A stretch of 64,000 nucleotides of DNA from Bacteroidales bacterium (GTDB taxonomy: Bacteria > Bacteroidota > Bacteroidia > Bacteroidales > VadinHA17): contig PMIJ01000025.1 of NCBI GenBank assembly GCA_003157015.1, positions 1 through 64,000 on the forward strand. Direction: 5' to 3'. Below, one piece after another: positions 41,630 through 51,216 of this stretch. The position numbers and the translations under genes are program-made. Position 1 is the stretch's first letter; the number at the start of each line of letters is the position of its first letter. The notes under the pieces are model-generated. The model saw only the letters and a list, made by a program, of their open reading frames with translations, was not told the DNA's origin and made no database searches.

Positions 41630-42721
41630 TTATGCCTGTGATTCAACGTATCTTCTTGCCATTTCGGAACACTTTACCCATTCGAAGCCCGAACCGAATA
41701 CTTTTTGTATCCTGTCAGCTAAGGAAGTGAGCCCCTCCAGTCCCAGTTGCGTGCCCTGGGTATAGAGTGACTGCCAATGGGTTACAATTACCACCGGGAA
41801 GCCCGTATCAATCAACTGGCGGATCCTGCCTGTTTTCCCGTCGGGTGACAATAGCCGGTCTATACCATCCCTGATAAATTTCGGCCGGTCCTTTTTGTGA
41901 GGAAGATCCATCGACCAGAAAATATCTCCTGCATTTGCAGGCACGCTTACCACTACCTGACCACGCTCCTGGTTCTTATACTTCACATTGCACTGATATG
42001 GTTTCTCCTTATCAGATGCGGCATACAGGAAATACCAGGTAAGTTTACGCTTATAAATGTTCCATTGAGCATCGGCAAGTGACTGGGCATATTTATCTTC
42101 CACATCTATTCCTGAAACCCATGGTGAGGTAATACCTGTGGACTCTATTCCCACATTTTTCAGTATCTGGAACGCGAGGGTAAAATAATCAACAATCTCC
42201 TCCTTCGGTGCCTGTGTTATCCAAGTATCCTCATACAGATGACGCTTATAATTGCCGGTCTTCAGATCGTAAGAACTCAAATGGGTAAGAAATTCTGGAG
42301 TTATATCAAATCGTGGGGCAACACGTTCACGCATCAGTTTCAGAAACTCTGACAGGTGATCCTGCGGTACCCTTTTGAGCGACTGGTCAATACGTCCCAG
42401 ACAACTCGGCATAGGTATGATTGTGAACTTACCGTGAAGGTCAAAACGATCGAAAGTATCTGCAACCCGTTTAGTGAATTTTGCAGGAACCAGGAACGGA
42501 GTTTCATAACCCGGAAGTTCATAAAATAACGGGTCGACAGGTGACCCGTCATCAACAATCAGCGAAAAAGGTATTTTCCCGGTGAAACCCGGAGCCCCGG
42601 ATGATTTTACTTTATCAGATGGCGATGAAGCCATAACCTTACCAATGGAGTCTGATAAAACTCCTGCTGCCAGCCCGGCGCCGGCATATTTCAAAAGAGT
42701 TCTGCGGTTCATTTTATTCAT
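41630..42721 (-). CDS. Tat-exported polysaccharide-deacetylase-like protein
   Basis: A 363-aa exported protein. Twin-arginine signal MNRRTLLKYAGAGLAAG. The body has the NodB-like start IPFSLIVDDGSPVDP with the Asp-Asp pair, and more TIM-barrel-like strands (FTIIPMPSC, ITSPWVSGIDVEDKY, PVVIVTHWQSLYTQG with His). Predicted carbohydrate deacetylase-like hydrolase. The metal-binding HxxxH motif is not clear, so it may act on another substrate. It is convergent with the serine hydrolase gene, with an intergenic repeat between them. Confidence 0.65.
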   Translation of the reverse strand: MNKMNRRTLLKYAGAGLAAGVLSDSIGKVMASSPSDKVKSSGAPGFTGKIPFSLIVDDGSPVDPLFYELPGYETPFLVPAKFTKRVADTFDRFDLHGKFTIIPMPSCLGRIDQSLKRVPQDHLSEFLKLMRERVAPRFDITPEFLTHLSSYDLKTGNYKRHLYEDTWITQAPKEEIVDYFTLAFQILKNVGIESTGITSPWVSGIDVEDKYAQSLADAQWNIYKRKLTWYFLYAASDKEKPYQCNVKYKNQERGQVVVSVPANAGDIFWSMDLPHKKDRPKFIRDGIDRLLSPDGKTGRIRQLIDTGFPVVIVTHWQSLYTQGTQLGLEGLTSLADRIQKVFGSGFEWVKCSEMARRYVESQA

Positions 42722-42800
42722 AGCTGCTTTCTTTACAAGTTAACATTCGTAAAATTAACTATAATATTAAATTCTTTATTCAATATGAATAATGGTTTCT

Positions 42801-42897
42801 CTCTGTGTTCCTCAGTGAACCCCTCTGTGGCCCTCTGTGTAACTAAAAACCAAGAACTTACACAGAGTAACACTGAGAATCACGGAGTTACACAGAG
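42801..42897. repeat. Intergenic palindromic repeat
   Basis: CTCTGTGT-TCCTCAGTG... (42801-42842) faces ...CACTGAG-ATCACGGAGTTACACAGAG (42858-42897). It is an imperfect inverted repeat of about 40 bases per arm in the same interspersed style as 41546-41618 and 49700-49790. Confidence 0.6.
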
Positions 42898-42966
42898 ATG
42901 AATATGTGTATTTTCCCTCCCTGGGAAGGGGGGAGGTACGAACTTAACAGTCACTGGGTTTTGTTT

Positions 42967-43542
42967 TCAATCCCTTAATATTTCAATCATCTCGAGAATG
43001 GCTTCTGTATCTGAGGCATTCTTTACAGGCGACAACCCCATAATAGACCTTACATTATTAAGATCCTCACCGGTAACTAAATCTTTTCCTATTATTATAA
43101 GATATATCAGGGCTGATTTAAGTGTATTGGATTTTGCCCTGAAACTATGCTGACTGCTGCGAGCAGGAAAAACATGAACGAATCTTTCAGGATTATCATG
43201 AACCTTAAGTGTCCATTCTGACCCCTCCGATAATTTTATCAGCCTGTACTCATCTCTATCTGCCCCAACCCAGACTTCATATGCCTTTAAATTTAATAAG
43301 CCTTTACCTCGAAGAAATTCCTCTGTCTCACAGCAAATATTCCTGATTGACAATGAACCTGTATAGATGTCCATTACTGATGTACCAAGATGCTTAAGAT
43401 CTTTGATGACTGCTTTAAGATCTGCTCCGGTTTTATCAATATTAAAATTGATAAATTCTTTGATAAATCCTATATGGTGTTTCAATGGATTAAACAAGAA
43501 TGGTTCAGGTATTTGATATTCAATATTCATGACATTAATCAC
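42967..43542 (-). CDS. Hypothetical protein (191 aa)
   Basis: Not recognised. Cytoplasmic, mixed helix and strand, no membrane segment. Begins MINVMNIEYQIPEPFLFNPLKHH; ATG of the fifth codon (43530) is an alternative start. Motifs such as VFPARSSQHSFRAKSNTLKSALIYLI may bind a nucleotide or phosphate, but this is a guess. It stands alone between repeats and the sugar cluster, with the opposite direction. Confidence 0.5.
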   Translation of the reverse strand: MINVMNIEYQIPEPFLFNPLKHHIGFIKEFINFNIDKTGADLKAVIKDLKHLGTSVMDIYTGSLSIRNICCETEEFLRGKGLLNLKAYEVWVGADRDEYRLIKLSEGSEWTLKVHDNPERFVHVFPARSSQHSFRAKSNTLKSALIYLIIIGKDLVTGEDLNNVRSIMGLSPVKNASDTEAILEMIEILRD

Positions 43543-43762
43543 AAAGATAAATCAAACATTAGAAAAAAAGGAAGAATGATTTATTATGGATATCTGGATA
43601 TTCATAATTGATTATCTTTAAATCAAAATAATTCGTTTTTTAACTCTGAATCCCGAGGAAGCCAAAATATCTTTTTTATGAAGTTGAATGGGGAAATTTC
43701 ATAAAATAATAATTAAGTGCCAGGATCATAAATATTTTCATAAAACCAAAAAAAATACAAAA

Positions 43763-44530
43763 ATGAAAACAATTTCACTTAAAATTTTTCTGGGAATAAT
43801 GGCTCTTGTCATTATTTGCAGTGCAAAATCAAGCAAAAGAGATCCATTGGCATTATATGCTGAACTGGATAAGAATGCACCTGTCAACACTTTGACTGCC
43901 AAGGAAAAAGCTAATGGCTGGCAATTGCTATTCGATGGTAAAAAAACTGACGGATGGCATGGATACAATATGAAAGTATTCCCTGATGATTGCTGGGAAA
44001 TCGACAACGGAACTTTTACGACAACCAATTCAGGAAGTAAGGAAGGCCTCGACATAGTCACGGATAAAGTGTACCGCAGTTTCGCATTCAGCGTTGACTA
44101 TAAAATGGACACAGCAACTAACAGCGGAGTCATATTCCAGATCAGGGAAGACCCCAAATACAAATTCCCATATGAAACAGGTCCTGAATTTCAGATTATT
44201 GATCATGAAAACTGGAAAAAAGATAAACTTGAAGACTGGCAGATCAATGGTGCAAATTATGCAATGTATCCTCCAATGGCAAAACCTTATAAGGCACTCC
44301 ATGAATGGAATCATTTGTTTCTGGTCGTTGACGGGAACTTTGTCACTCAGATGCTGAATGATGTAGTAGTTGTGAAATATGAAAAAAACTCTGATGACTG
44401 GAAAAAACGCCGGGATAGCGGTAAATGGACAGGTTTCCCGGACTGGGGAAAATTCGATGAGGGACATATATCACTGCAGAACCATGGTACAAAAGTGTGG
44501 TTCAGAAATATTAAACTGAAACAGCTTTAA
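43763..44530 (+). CDS. DUF1080 (3-keto-glycoside hydrolase/lyase-like) protein
   Basis: A 255-aa exported beta-jelly-roll protein. ATG 43763 gives an N-terminal signal (hydrophobic helix, no lipobox Cys but CSA); the frame upstream is non-conserved. DUF1080 marks: WQLLFDGKKTDGWHGY, GPEFQIID, NHGTKVWFRNIKLK. Characterised DUF1080 proteins cleave 3-keto-disaccharides or 3-keto-glycosides. It is the first gene of a co-directional cluster with a Gfo/Idh/MocA oxidoreductase 23 bases downstream, which would make the 3-keto substrate. Confidence 0.85.
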   Translation: MKTISLKIFLGIMALVIICSAKSSKRDPLALYAELDKNAPVNTLTAKEKANGWQLLFDGKKTDGWHGYNMKVFPDDCWEIDNGTFTTTNSGSKEGLDIVTDKVYRSFAFSVDYKMDTATNSGVIFQIREDPKYKFPYETGPEFQIIDHENWKKDKLEDWQINGANYAMYPPMAKPYKALHEWNHLFLVVDGNFVTQMLNDVVVVKYEKNSDDWKKRRDSGKWTGFPDWGKFDEGHISLQNHGTKVWFRNIKLKQL

Positions 44531-44553
44531 CCACAATTGAAACATTTAAAGAC

Positions 44554-46050
44554 ATGTCAAATTCAGATAAGACCAGGCGAGGCTTTTTAAAAAAAGCCGG
44601 ACTCGTAACTGCCGGTATGACGATTATCCCCGGCAAGGTCATGAGCGGTTTCGGACACAAAGCACCCAGTGATAAGCTTAGTATTGCAGGTGTAGGGATT
44701 GGCGGGAAAGGGCATACCAACCTTCACGGGATGGCAACAGAGAACATAGTTGCCTTGTGCGACGTAGATTGGAAGTATTCTGAGGCCTGTTTTAAGGAAT
44801 TTCCGACAGCTAAAAAATATTGGGACTGGCGTAAAATGTTCGATGAGATGTCGGGTTCAATAGATGCCGTAATGGTTGCAACTGCCGATCACAGCCATGC
44901 TCTGATTGCTGCCCATGCTTTAACCCTTGGGAAACATGTGTATTGCCAGAAACCACTTACTCACTCGGTATATGAATCGCGGTTACTTACTAAACTGGCT
45001 GCAAAATATAAGGTTGCCACACAGATGGGCAACCAGGGTAATTCAGGTGACGGAGTGCGTCAGATTTGTGAATGGATATGGAACAATGAAATAGGTGAAG
45101 TAAGGGAGGTACATGCCTGGACCGACAGACCTATCTGGCCACAGGGTATACCGCGGCCTGCAACGGTAATGCCGGTACCCAAAACTCTTAACTGGGATCT
45201 TTTCATCGGGTCAGCTCCTATGCGCCCTTATAATGAAATATATACTCCATGGAACTGGAGAGGATGGTGGGATTTTGGCACAGGTGCTTTTGGCGATATG
45301 GCTTGTCATGTTATGGATCCGATTTACCGTTCGCTGAAGCTTGGCTATCCTGATAAAGTACGGGGAAGTTCAACCAGCATTAATACCGATTCAGCTCCTC
45401 AGGCAGAAACTGTTGAGTTTTCATTTCCTGCAAGAGAAAATATGCCAAAGCTTGCATTACCACCTGTAAAAGTACACTGGTACGATGGGGGACTGCTTCC
45501 AAACCTTTCTGACGTCCTTCCGGAAGGTGAAAATTTAATGGCCGATGGATTAGGAGGCTGCCTGTTTATAGGTTCCAAAGATTCCCTCATGTGCGGTTCA
45601 GGAGGTTACAATGCCCGCCTGATGTCAGGCAGGGTTCCAAATGTAAAGCCATACTTGAGAAGGATTCCCGGCGGTTCTGTTTTTTATCCCGACGGTCCTC
45701 ATGAACAGGATTGGATACGGGCATGCAAGGAATCTCCTGAAAGCAGGGTCCAGGGCACTTCAAATTTTGCCTATTCCGGGCCTTTTAATGAAATGGTTCT
45801 GCTGGGTGTTCTGGCTATCCGGCTGCAGGGACTAAACAAGGCCCTGGCATGGGATGGGGAAAATATGCGATTTACCAATATTTCTCCTAAAGAGGAGCTG
45901 AAAATTGTGAAAAGCGATGATTTTAAAGTAGTTAACGGACATCCGACTTTTGACAAGAAGTATAATACTTTCAACGCCCTGGAAAGTTCAAATTCATATA
46001 TTAAGCATAATTACCGCGAGGGATGGAAGTTACCAGATATGCCTGTATAA
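44554..46050 (+). CDS. Gfo/Idh/MocA oxidoreductase, Tat-exported
   Basis: A 498-aa NAD(P)-dependent sugar dehydrogenase. Twin-Arg signal KTRRGFLKKAGLVTAG. Rossmann dinucleotide motif near VGIGGKGHTNLHGM, then VALCDVDWKYS. The conserved EKP-type region is CQKPLTHSVYE, with Lys in the QKP motif. C-terminal domain with DMACHVMDPIYR holds the catalytic His. Probably oxidises the C3 hydroxyl of glycosides. It follows DUF1080 and precedes a TIM-barrel isomerase; the three are typical of the 3-keto-glycoside pathway known from Bacteroides. Confidence 0.88.
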   Translation: MSNSDKTRRGFLKKAGLVTAGMTIIPGKVMSGFGHKAPSDKLSIAGVGIGGKGHTNLHGMATENIVALCDVDWKYSEACFKEFPTAKKYWDWRKMFDEMSGSIDAVMVATADHSHALIAAHALTLGKHVYCQKPLTHSVYESRLLTKLAAKYKVATQMGNQGNSGDGVRQICEWIWNNEIGEVREVHAWTDRPIWPQGIPRPATVMPVPKTLNWDLFIGSAPMRPYNEIYTPWNWRGWWDFGTGAFGDMACHVMDPIYRSLKLGYPDKVRGSSTSINTDSAPQAETVEFSFPARENMPKLALPPVKVHWYDGGLLPNLSDVLPEGENLMADGLGGCLFIGSKDSLMCGSGGYNARLMSGRVPNVKPYLRRIPGGSVFYPDGPHEQDWIRACKESPESRVQGTSNFAYSGPFNEMVLLGVLAIRLQGLNKALAWDGENMRFTNISPKEELKIVKSDDFKVVNGHPTFDKKYNTFNALESSNSYIKHNYREGWKLPDMPV

Positions 46051-46068
46051 AAATTAAACTAATCTATT

Positions 46069-46980
46069 ATGGATCGCAGAAAATTTTTACGTAACACATC
46101 ACTTTCGGTGCTGGCTTTGTCATTGTCACGGCCAGGAAAGTCAGTATCTTTTATTAAGGATGCAGGCAAAAAAAAGATAATGGTCGGCGCTCATGTATGG
46201 GTTTATGCCAGTACTATGCCCGGATATGATGTTTCACCAATTCTAGGCCAGATTTTTTCCGATGTAGCCTATGCCGGATTTGATGGTGTGGAAACAATGG
46301 AACATCCTTTAAGGAGTGCAGTATATACAAAACAGATCAAAGAACTGATTGATCAGTACAAAATAAAACTGATAGGAAGTTCATACGGAGCTGATATGTG
46401 GAATAAAGACAAGAAGAACCAGATATATGAAGATGTTGATCTTATATTTACAAACATGGCTTCTGTAGGTGCAAGAACATTCGGCATATCCGTAGGTGAG
46501 CCTGCTGGCAGAAAAAAGACTGAGGATGAGTTTGATAATCAGGCAGAACTGCTTAAGAAGATTGTTGCACTTGGAGAGAAAAAAGGCATCGTGCCTAACC
46601 TGCATAACCATACTACTGAAGTTGAAAATAATATGTACGATCTCAGGGGTACACTGAAAAGAATTCCCGATATGAAACTTGGTCCTGATCTGAACTGGCT
46701 CCTCAGGGCGGGCATTAACCCTGTGGATTTTCTGAGGGAATTCAGGAAACAGATTGTATATATGCATTTGCGCGATCAGCTATCCAATGGTAAATGGCCC
46801 GAATCGATGGGAGAAGGAAATGTCAACTTTAAAGAAATCGGAGATGTCTTAAGAGAGATACATTTTGAAGGAGATGCTACTATCGAATTGGCTCATGAAA
46901 ACGGTTTTGTTCGGACCAGGCCTCTTAAAGAAAGTCTTAAAATGAGCAGGGACTTTATGAGGAAAACTATGGGAATTTAG
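46069..46980 (+). CDS. Sugar phosphate isomerase/epimerase-like protein (TIM barrel)
   Basis: A 303-aa AP-endonuclease-2-fold enzyme, Tat-exported (MDRRKFLRNTSLSVL). Metal-binding residues can be traced: Glu in FDGVETMEHP, His in NLHNHTTE, Asp in GPDLNW, His in YMHLRDQ, Glu in ATIELAHEN. The fold fits keto-sugar lyases, epimerases or hydratases. In the same operon as the oxidoreductase (18 bases) and a sugar porter (25 bases), so it likely acts on the 3-keto product in the periplasm. Confidence 0.82.
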   Translation: MDRRKFLRNTSLSVLALSLSRPGKSVSFIKDAGKKKIMVGAHVWVYASTMPGYDVSPILGQIFSDVAYAGFDGVETMEHPLRSAVYTKQIKELIDQYKIKLIGSSYGADMWNKDKKNQIYEDVDLIFTNMASVGARTFGISVGEPAGRKKTEDEFDNQAELLKKIVALGEKKGIVPNLHNHTTEVENNMYDLRGTLKRIPDMKLGPDLNWLLRAGINPVDFLREFRKQIVYMHLRDQLSNGKWPESMGEGNVNFKEIGDVLREIHFEGDATIELAHENGFVRTRPLKESLKMSRDFMRKTMGI

Positions 46981-47005
46981 TTGACCTGATTTATATTTTT
47001 GTCTG

Positions 47006-48334
47006 ATGAAGAAGAACTTGCTTTATTTATATTTCATTTGCCTGATTGCAACAATGGGCGGGCTTATGTTCGGATTTGACGTTGCGATAATTTCAGGCGC
47101 AGTACCATTTATACAGCCCTATTTCGGATGGAACGAGCTTCAATTGGGTTGGGGAGTAAGTTCACTTCTGTTAGGCGCTATTATTGGTGCCTTTGGTTCA
47201 GGTGTGCTTTCTGATATATATGGCCGTAAAAAGGTTCTTATAGTGGTAGCTTTGTTCTTTGCTATTTCCTGTACATTCACAGCTCTTGCAACATCTTCAA
47301 TTGTTTTTATATCAGCACGGGTTTTTGGAGGACTGGCAGTCGGTGCTGCTTCAGTTCTCTCTCCGATGTATGTCGCTGAAGTTGCTCCTCCCAAAAACCG
47401 CGGAATGCTTGTGTCAGTTTACCAGCTTGCAATTGTACTGGGAATATTATGTTCATACACTATAAACTACGGCTTGCATAATATAGACAATAACTGGAGA
47501 TGGATGTTTGCGACCGGTATAATTCCCTCAGTGCTGTTTTTCGCGGGATTATTTTTTATTCCTGAAAGCCCCCGCTGGTTGTATAAAGCAGGTAAAAAGG
47601 ATGAATCTCTTAAAGTTCTTACCGGAATTGGTGGCGAGTCGCTTGCAAAAGTGGAGATTCTTGAGATTGCAGAATCTCTGAAAGGGAATTCATCATCTGT
47701 ATCAGTGGGAGAGTTGTTCAAACCCTCTGTGCGTAAAGTTATGCTTGTTGGTTTCCTTTTGGCTATATTTGTTCAGATCAGCGGTATTAATACCATAGTT
47801 GATTATGCGCCAAAAATACTGCTTGCTGCAGGAGTGGAAATCAATAATGCACTCCTTCAGACTTCAATGGTAGGTTTGATTAACTTTATTTTCACTTTTG
47901 TTGCTATATTTTTTATCGACAGGATAGGCAGAAGATCCCTTTATCTGATTGGCTCGATGGGAATGGTCATTACTCTAATAATGTTAGCAATATCATTTTA
48001 TTTAAAAATGGAAGGTGTCTTTACATTAATCTGCATTCTGTTGTTCATAGCATTCTTTGCTTCCTGTATTGGCCCGGTATTCTGGACATTGGTCTCGGAA
48101 ATATTTCCAAACAGAATTCGCGGAAAAGCAGTCGCTTTTGCCTCTTTCACGCAATGGATTTTCAATTTTCTTGTTGTTTTGCTTTTTCCACACTTTCTGG
48201 CATCCCTCGGTGGTGCAAAAACGTTCCTGTTCCTGGCATTAATGTCGTTCCTGCAATTGTTGTTCACTTATTTGTATGTTCCTGAAACCAAAGGAAAATC
48301 GCTGGAAGAAATAGAACAATTCTGGAGCAGGTAA
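47006..48334 (+). CDS. Sugar porter (MFS)
   Basis: A 442-aa inner-membrane sugar/H+ symporter with 12 TM helices. Family marks: GGLMFGFDVAIISGA (helix 1), SDIYGRKKVL, AEVAPPKNRG, PESPRWLY, FVQISGINTIVDYAP, and PETKGKSLEEIE at the end. Takes up free sugars released outside the inner membrane, consistent with the operon. A second porter follows at 49805. Confidence 0.93.
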   Translation: MKKNLLYLYFICLIATMGGLMFGFDVAIISGAVPFIQPYFGWNELQLGWGVSSLLLGAIIGAFGSGVLSDIYGRKKVLIVVALFFAISCTFTALATSSIVFISARVFGGLAVGAASVLSPMYVAEVAPPKNRGMLVSVYQLAIVLGILCSYTINYGLHNIDNNWRWMFATGIIPSVLFFAGLFFIPESPRWLYKAGKKDESLKVLTGIGGESLAKVEILEIAESLKGNSSSVSVGELFKPSVRKVMLVGFLLAIFVQISGINTIVDYAPKILLAAGVEINNALLQTSMVGLINFIFTFVAIFFIDRIGRRSLYLIGSMGMVITLIMLAISFYLKMEGVFTLICILLFIAFFASCIGPVFWTLVSEIFPNRIRGKAVAFASFTQWIFNFLVVLLFPHFLASLGGAKTFLFLALMSFLQLLFTYLYVPETKGKSLEEIEQFWSR

Positions 48335-48397
48335 CCCTGACGTTTAAAAGCTCAGTCTTTACTTTTACAAAGTTAATTGCTATAAAAAATTGTAATT

Positions 48398-49651
48398 ATG
48401 AATTCAGATTCCCGGCAGAATTTTCTTAAGACAATTAATCATAAACAGCCCGATAAGGTTGTAGTGGATTTTGGTTCTACAGGCGTGACAGGCATTCATG
48501 TGCTTATTGTTGAAAAACTTCGTGATTATTATGGACTGGAGAAAAAGCCGGTCAGGGTAGTTGAACCTTACCAGATGCTTGGAGAGATAGATTCTGAATT
48601 GATTAAGGCGATGGATATTGATGTTATAGGATTGTTTTCTGCAAAGAATATGTTCGGTGTCCCCAATGAGAACTGGAAAGTCCATAAAACGCTATGGGGT
48701 CAGGAGGTTCTTTTTCCCGGAAGCTTCAATTATACGTATAACAGTAACGGAGATATTCTTATGTATCCTGAAGGAGATACGTCAGTACCTCCGAGTGGCA
48801 TGATGCCAAAGACGGGTTTCTTTTTTGATGCCCTCGACAGGCAAAAGCCAATTGATGACTCAACACTTAAGGTGGAAGATAATCTTGAGGAATTTAGTCA
48901 TATCACTGAACCTGAACTAGCATACTGGAAAGATAAAGTTAATGGACTAAAAGATAATTCCAAAGCGGTAGTTGCATCACTTGGCGGCACTGCTCTTGGG
49001 GATATTGCCCTCGTTCCGGCAATTAATTTGAAAGATCCAAAAGGCATCCGCGGTGTTGAGGAATGGTATATTTCAACTCTCATCAGAGAAGATTTCATAA
49101 AAGAAATTTATGACCGGCAAACAGATATAGCAATACAAAATCTCAGTTTATTGTCTGAAGTCATAGGCAATAAAATAGATGTGGTTTTCACCTGCGGAAC
49201 AGATTTTGGCACACAGAATTCAACATTCTGTTCAACTGAGACCTACGACAGGGTTTGGCTTCCATATTATAAAAAGGTAAACGACTGGATTCATCAGAAT
49301 ACAACCTGGAAAACATTCAAGCATTCATGCGGAGCGGTCGAACTCCTTATGAGTCATTTCATTGAATCAGGTTTTGATATTATTAACCCTGTTCAGATCA
49401 ATGCATCGGGTATGGATCCCCGGAAGCTGAAGGAAAAATATGGCGACAAACTCGTTTTCTGGGGAGGCGGTGTTGATACCCAGGGCGCATTTGCCTTTGG
49501 AACACCTGCTCAGGTCAGGGAACAGGTTAAATCACAGTGCGATATATTTAATAACAATGGTGGTTTTGTATTTAATACAGTTCATAATATCCAGGCCAAT
49601 GTTCCATTTGAGAATGTGGTAGCAATGCTGGAGGCATTAAAAAACGTCTGA
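48398..49651 (+). CDS. UroD-like (uroporphyrinogen decarboxylase family) protein
   Basis: A 417-aa cytoplasmic TIM-barrel protein of the UroD/MtaA superfamily, which includes haem synthesis decarboxylases and cobamide-dependent methyltransferases. N-terminal RQNFLKTINHKQPDKVVVDF and the block WKTFKHSCGAVELLMSHFIE with His-x-Cys-Gly fit the methyltransferase-type zinc site. C-terminal VFWGGGVDTQGAF. It lacks the residues I would expect for genuine haem UroD. In a sugar operon it could demethylate a methylated sugar or glycoside, but this is inference. No corrinoid protein is seen in the window. Confidence 0.75.
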   Translation: MNSDSRQNFLKTINHKQPDKVVVDFGSTGVTGIHVLIVEKLRDYYGLEKKPVRVVEPYQMLGEIDSELIKAMDIDVIGLFSAKNMFGVPNENWKVHKTLWGQEVLFPGSFNYTYNSNGDILMYPEGDTSVPPSGMMPKTGFFFDALDRQKPIDDSTLKVEDNLEEFSHITEPELAYWKDKVNGLKDNSKAVVASLGGTALGDIALVPAINLKDPKGIRGVEEWYISTLIREDFIKEIYDRQTDIAIQNLSLLSEVIGNKIDVVFTCGTDFGTQNSTFCSTETYDRVWLPYYKKVNDWIHQNTTWKTFKHSCGAVELLMSHFIESGFDIINPVQINASGMDPRKLKEKYGDKLVFWGGGVDTQGAFAFGTPAQVREQVKSQCDIFNNNGGFVFNTVHNIQANVPFENVVAMLEALKNV

Positions 49652-49689
49652 AATGTATTATGTATTATAGGTGACAGACTATTTAGTAA

Positions 49690-49790
49690 AGATTGGGAGA
49701 AGAGGAGAGTGGGAGAAGGGGAGAATTAAGCAGTGTAACTCTGCGAATAACTCAGTGTATAACTCCGTGGTTAAGAATGGGTAACAAAAA
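49690..49790 (+). repeat. Intergenic repeat between UroD-like and second porter
   Basis: GGGAGAAGAGGAGAGTGGGAGAAGGGGAGA is a purine-rich block, followed by CAGTGTAACTCTGCG...CAGTGTATAACTCCGTGG. It resembles the 42.8-kb repeat. It breaks an otherwise tightly packed gene row and may be a recent insertion. Confidence 0.45.
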
Positions 49791-49804
49791 AAATCAGGAT
49801 TTTT

Positions 49805-51202
49805 ATGAGTGATACGAAATATAACTGGACATACCTCATTAGCATTTCCCTCATATCAGCAATGGGAGGACTTTTATTCGGGTATGATTATGTTGTAATC
49901 GGAGGCGCCAAACCTTTTTATGAGCCTTATTTTGGGATTACCGGTCATGCTTTTTTACAGGGGTGGGCGATGAGTTGTGCTCTTATGGGATGCCTCGGCG
50001 GAGCGGTAATCTCCGGTTGGCTCAGCGACAGGCTTGGACGTAAAAAGTTATTGATCCTGGCAGCAGGTTTATTTGTAGCAGCATCGATCGGAACTGGAAG
50101 CGCAGGATCATTCGGGTTATTTGTCACTTTCAGAATATTAGGGGGTATTGGAATTGGTCTTGCCTCCAATCTTTCACCAATGTACATAGCGGAGATTACT
50201 CCGGGAAATGTAAGGGGGCGTTTTGTCTCTATTAATCAGCTTACAATAGTTATAGGAATTCTTGCGGCCCAACTTATCAACTGGAGGATTGCAAAACCGG
50301 TGCAGGCAGGCGCAACAACTGCTGATATACTTGCATCGTGGAACGGACAAACAGGTTGGAGATGGATGTTTTATGCATGCTCTGTTCCATCTGTTTTATT
50401 TTTTATTCTTATGTGGTTTGTTCCGGAAAGCCCAAGATGGCTGGCTAAGAATTTGTTATATCGCCCGAAAGCTCACAAAATACTTGCCAGGATCGGAGGG
50501 AATGATTATGCATTTGCAGAATTGGCTTCCATTGAACAGACTCTCAGTGAGTCAGGCGAAAAAGCAAATCTCAGGTTACTGAAACAACCGGGCATCTCAA
50601 AACTGCTTTTGCTTGGAATAGTACTGGCAATCTTCCAGCAGTGGTGCGGAATAAATGTAATCTTTAATTATGCCCAGGAGATTTTTTCAAATGCAGGTTA
50701 CAGCGTTTCAGATATCCTCTTCAATATAGTAATAACAGGATGTGTAAACCTGGCATTTACCTTTATCGGAATGTTCACTGTGGATAAACTGGGGCGAAAA
50801 GCCCTGATGCTCCTGGGTGCAGGCGGTCTGGCAGGTATCTATGCTGTCGTCGGAACATTGTATTTTCTTCATATACAAGGACTTCCTTTACTGATTATGG
50901 TTGTAACTGCTATTGCATGTTATGCAATGTCTCTTGCCCCTGTAACGTGGGTTGTACTTTCCGAGATTTTTCCGAACAGGATGCGGGGAACCCTTATGTC
51001 GGTTGCGACATTTTCCTTATGGGCCGCATGTTTCATCCTGACCTATACGTTTCCGCTTTTAAACCAGTTGCTTAAAGCATCAGGTACTTTCTGGCTTTAT
51101 GGCTGTATTTGTATTCTAGGGTTTATATTTATACTCAGAAGATTACCTGAAACTAAAGGAAAGTCACTGGAGGAAATTGAACGTGAATTTACCAATCACT
51201 AA
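49805..51202 (+). CDS. Second sugar porter (MFS)
   Basis: A 465-aa MFS symporter with family marks GGLLFGYDYVVIGGA, SDRLGRKKLL, AEITPGNVRG, PESPRWLAK, FQQWCGINVIFNYAQ, PETKGKSLEEIE. It is clearly related to the first porter but has a longer central part. It precedes the GH35 gene by 14 bases, suggesting uptake of the galactose or other sugar that it releases. Confidence 0.93.
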   Translation: MSDTKYNWTYLISISLISAMGGLLFGYDYVVIGGAKPFYEPYFGITGHAFLQGWAMSCALMGCLGGAVISGWLSDRLGRKKLLILAAGLFVAASIGTGSAGSFGLFVTFRILGGIGIGLASNLSPMYIAEITPGNVRGRFVSINQLTIVIGILAAQLINWRIAKPVQAGATTADILASWNGQTGWRWMFYACSVPSVLFFILMWFVPESPRWLAKNLLYRPKAHKILARIGGNDYAFAELASIEQTLSESGEKANLRLLKQPGISKLLLLGIVLAIFQQWCGINVIFNYAQEIFSNAGYSVSDILFNIVITGCVNLAFTFIGMFTVDKLGRKALMLLGAGGLAGIYAVVGTLYFLHIQGLPLLIMVVTAIACYAMSLAPVTWVVLSEIFPNRMRGTLMSVATFSLWAACFILTYTFPLLNQLLKASGTFWLYGCICILGFIFILRRLPETKGKSLEEIEREFTNH

Positions 51203-51216
51203 ATAATAGCTGCAAG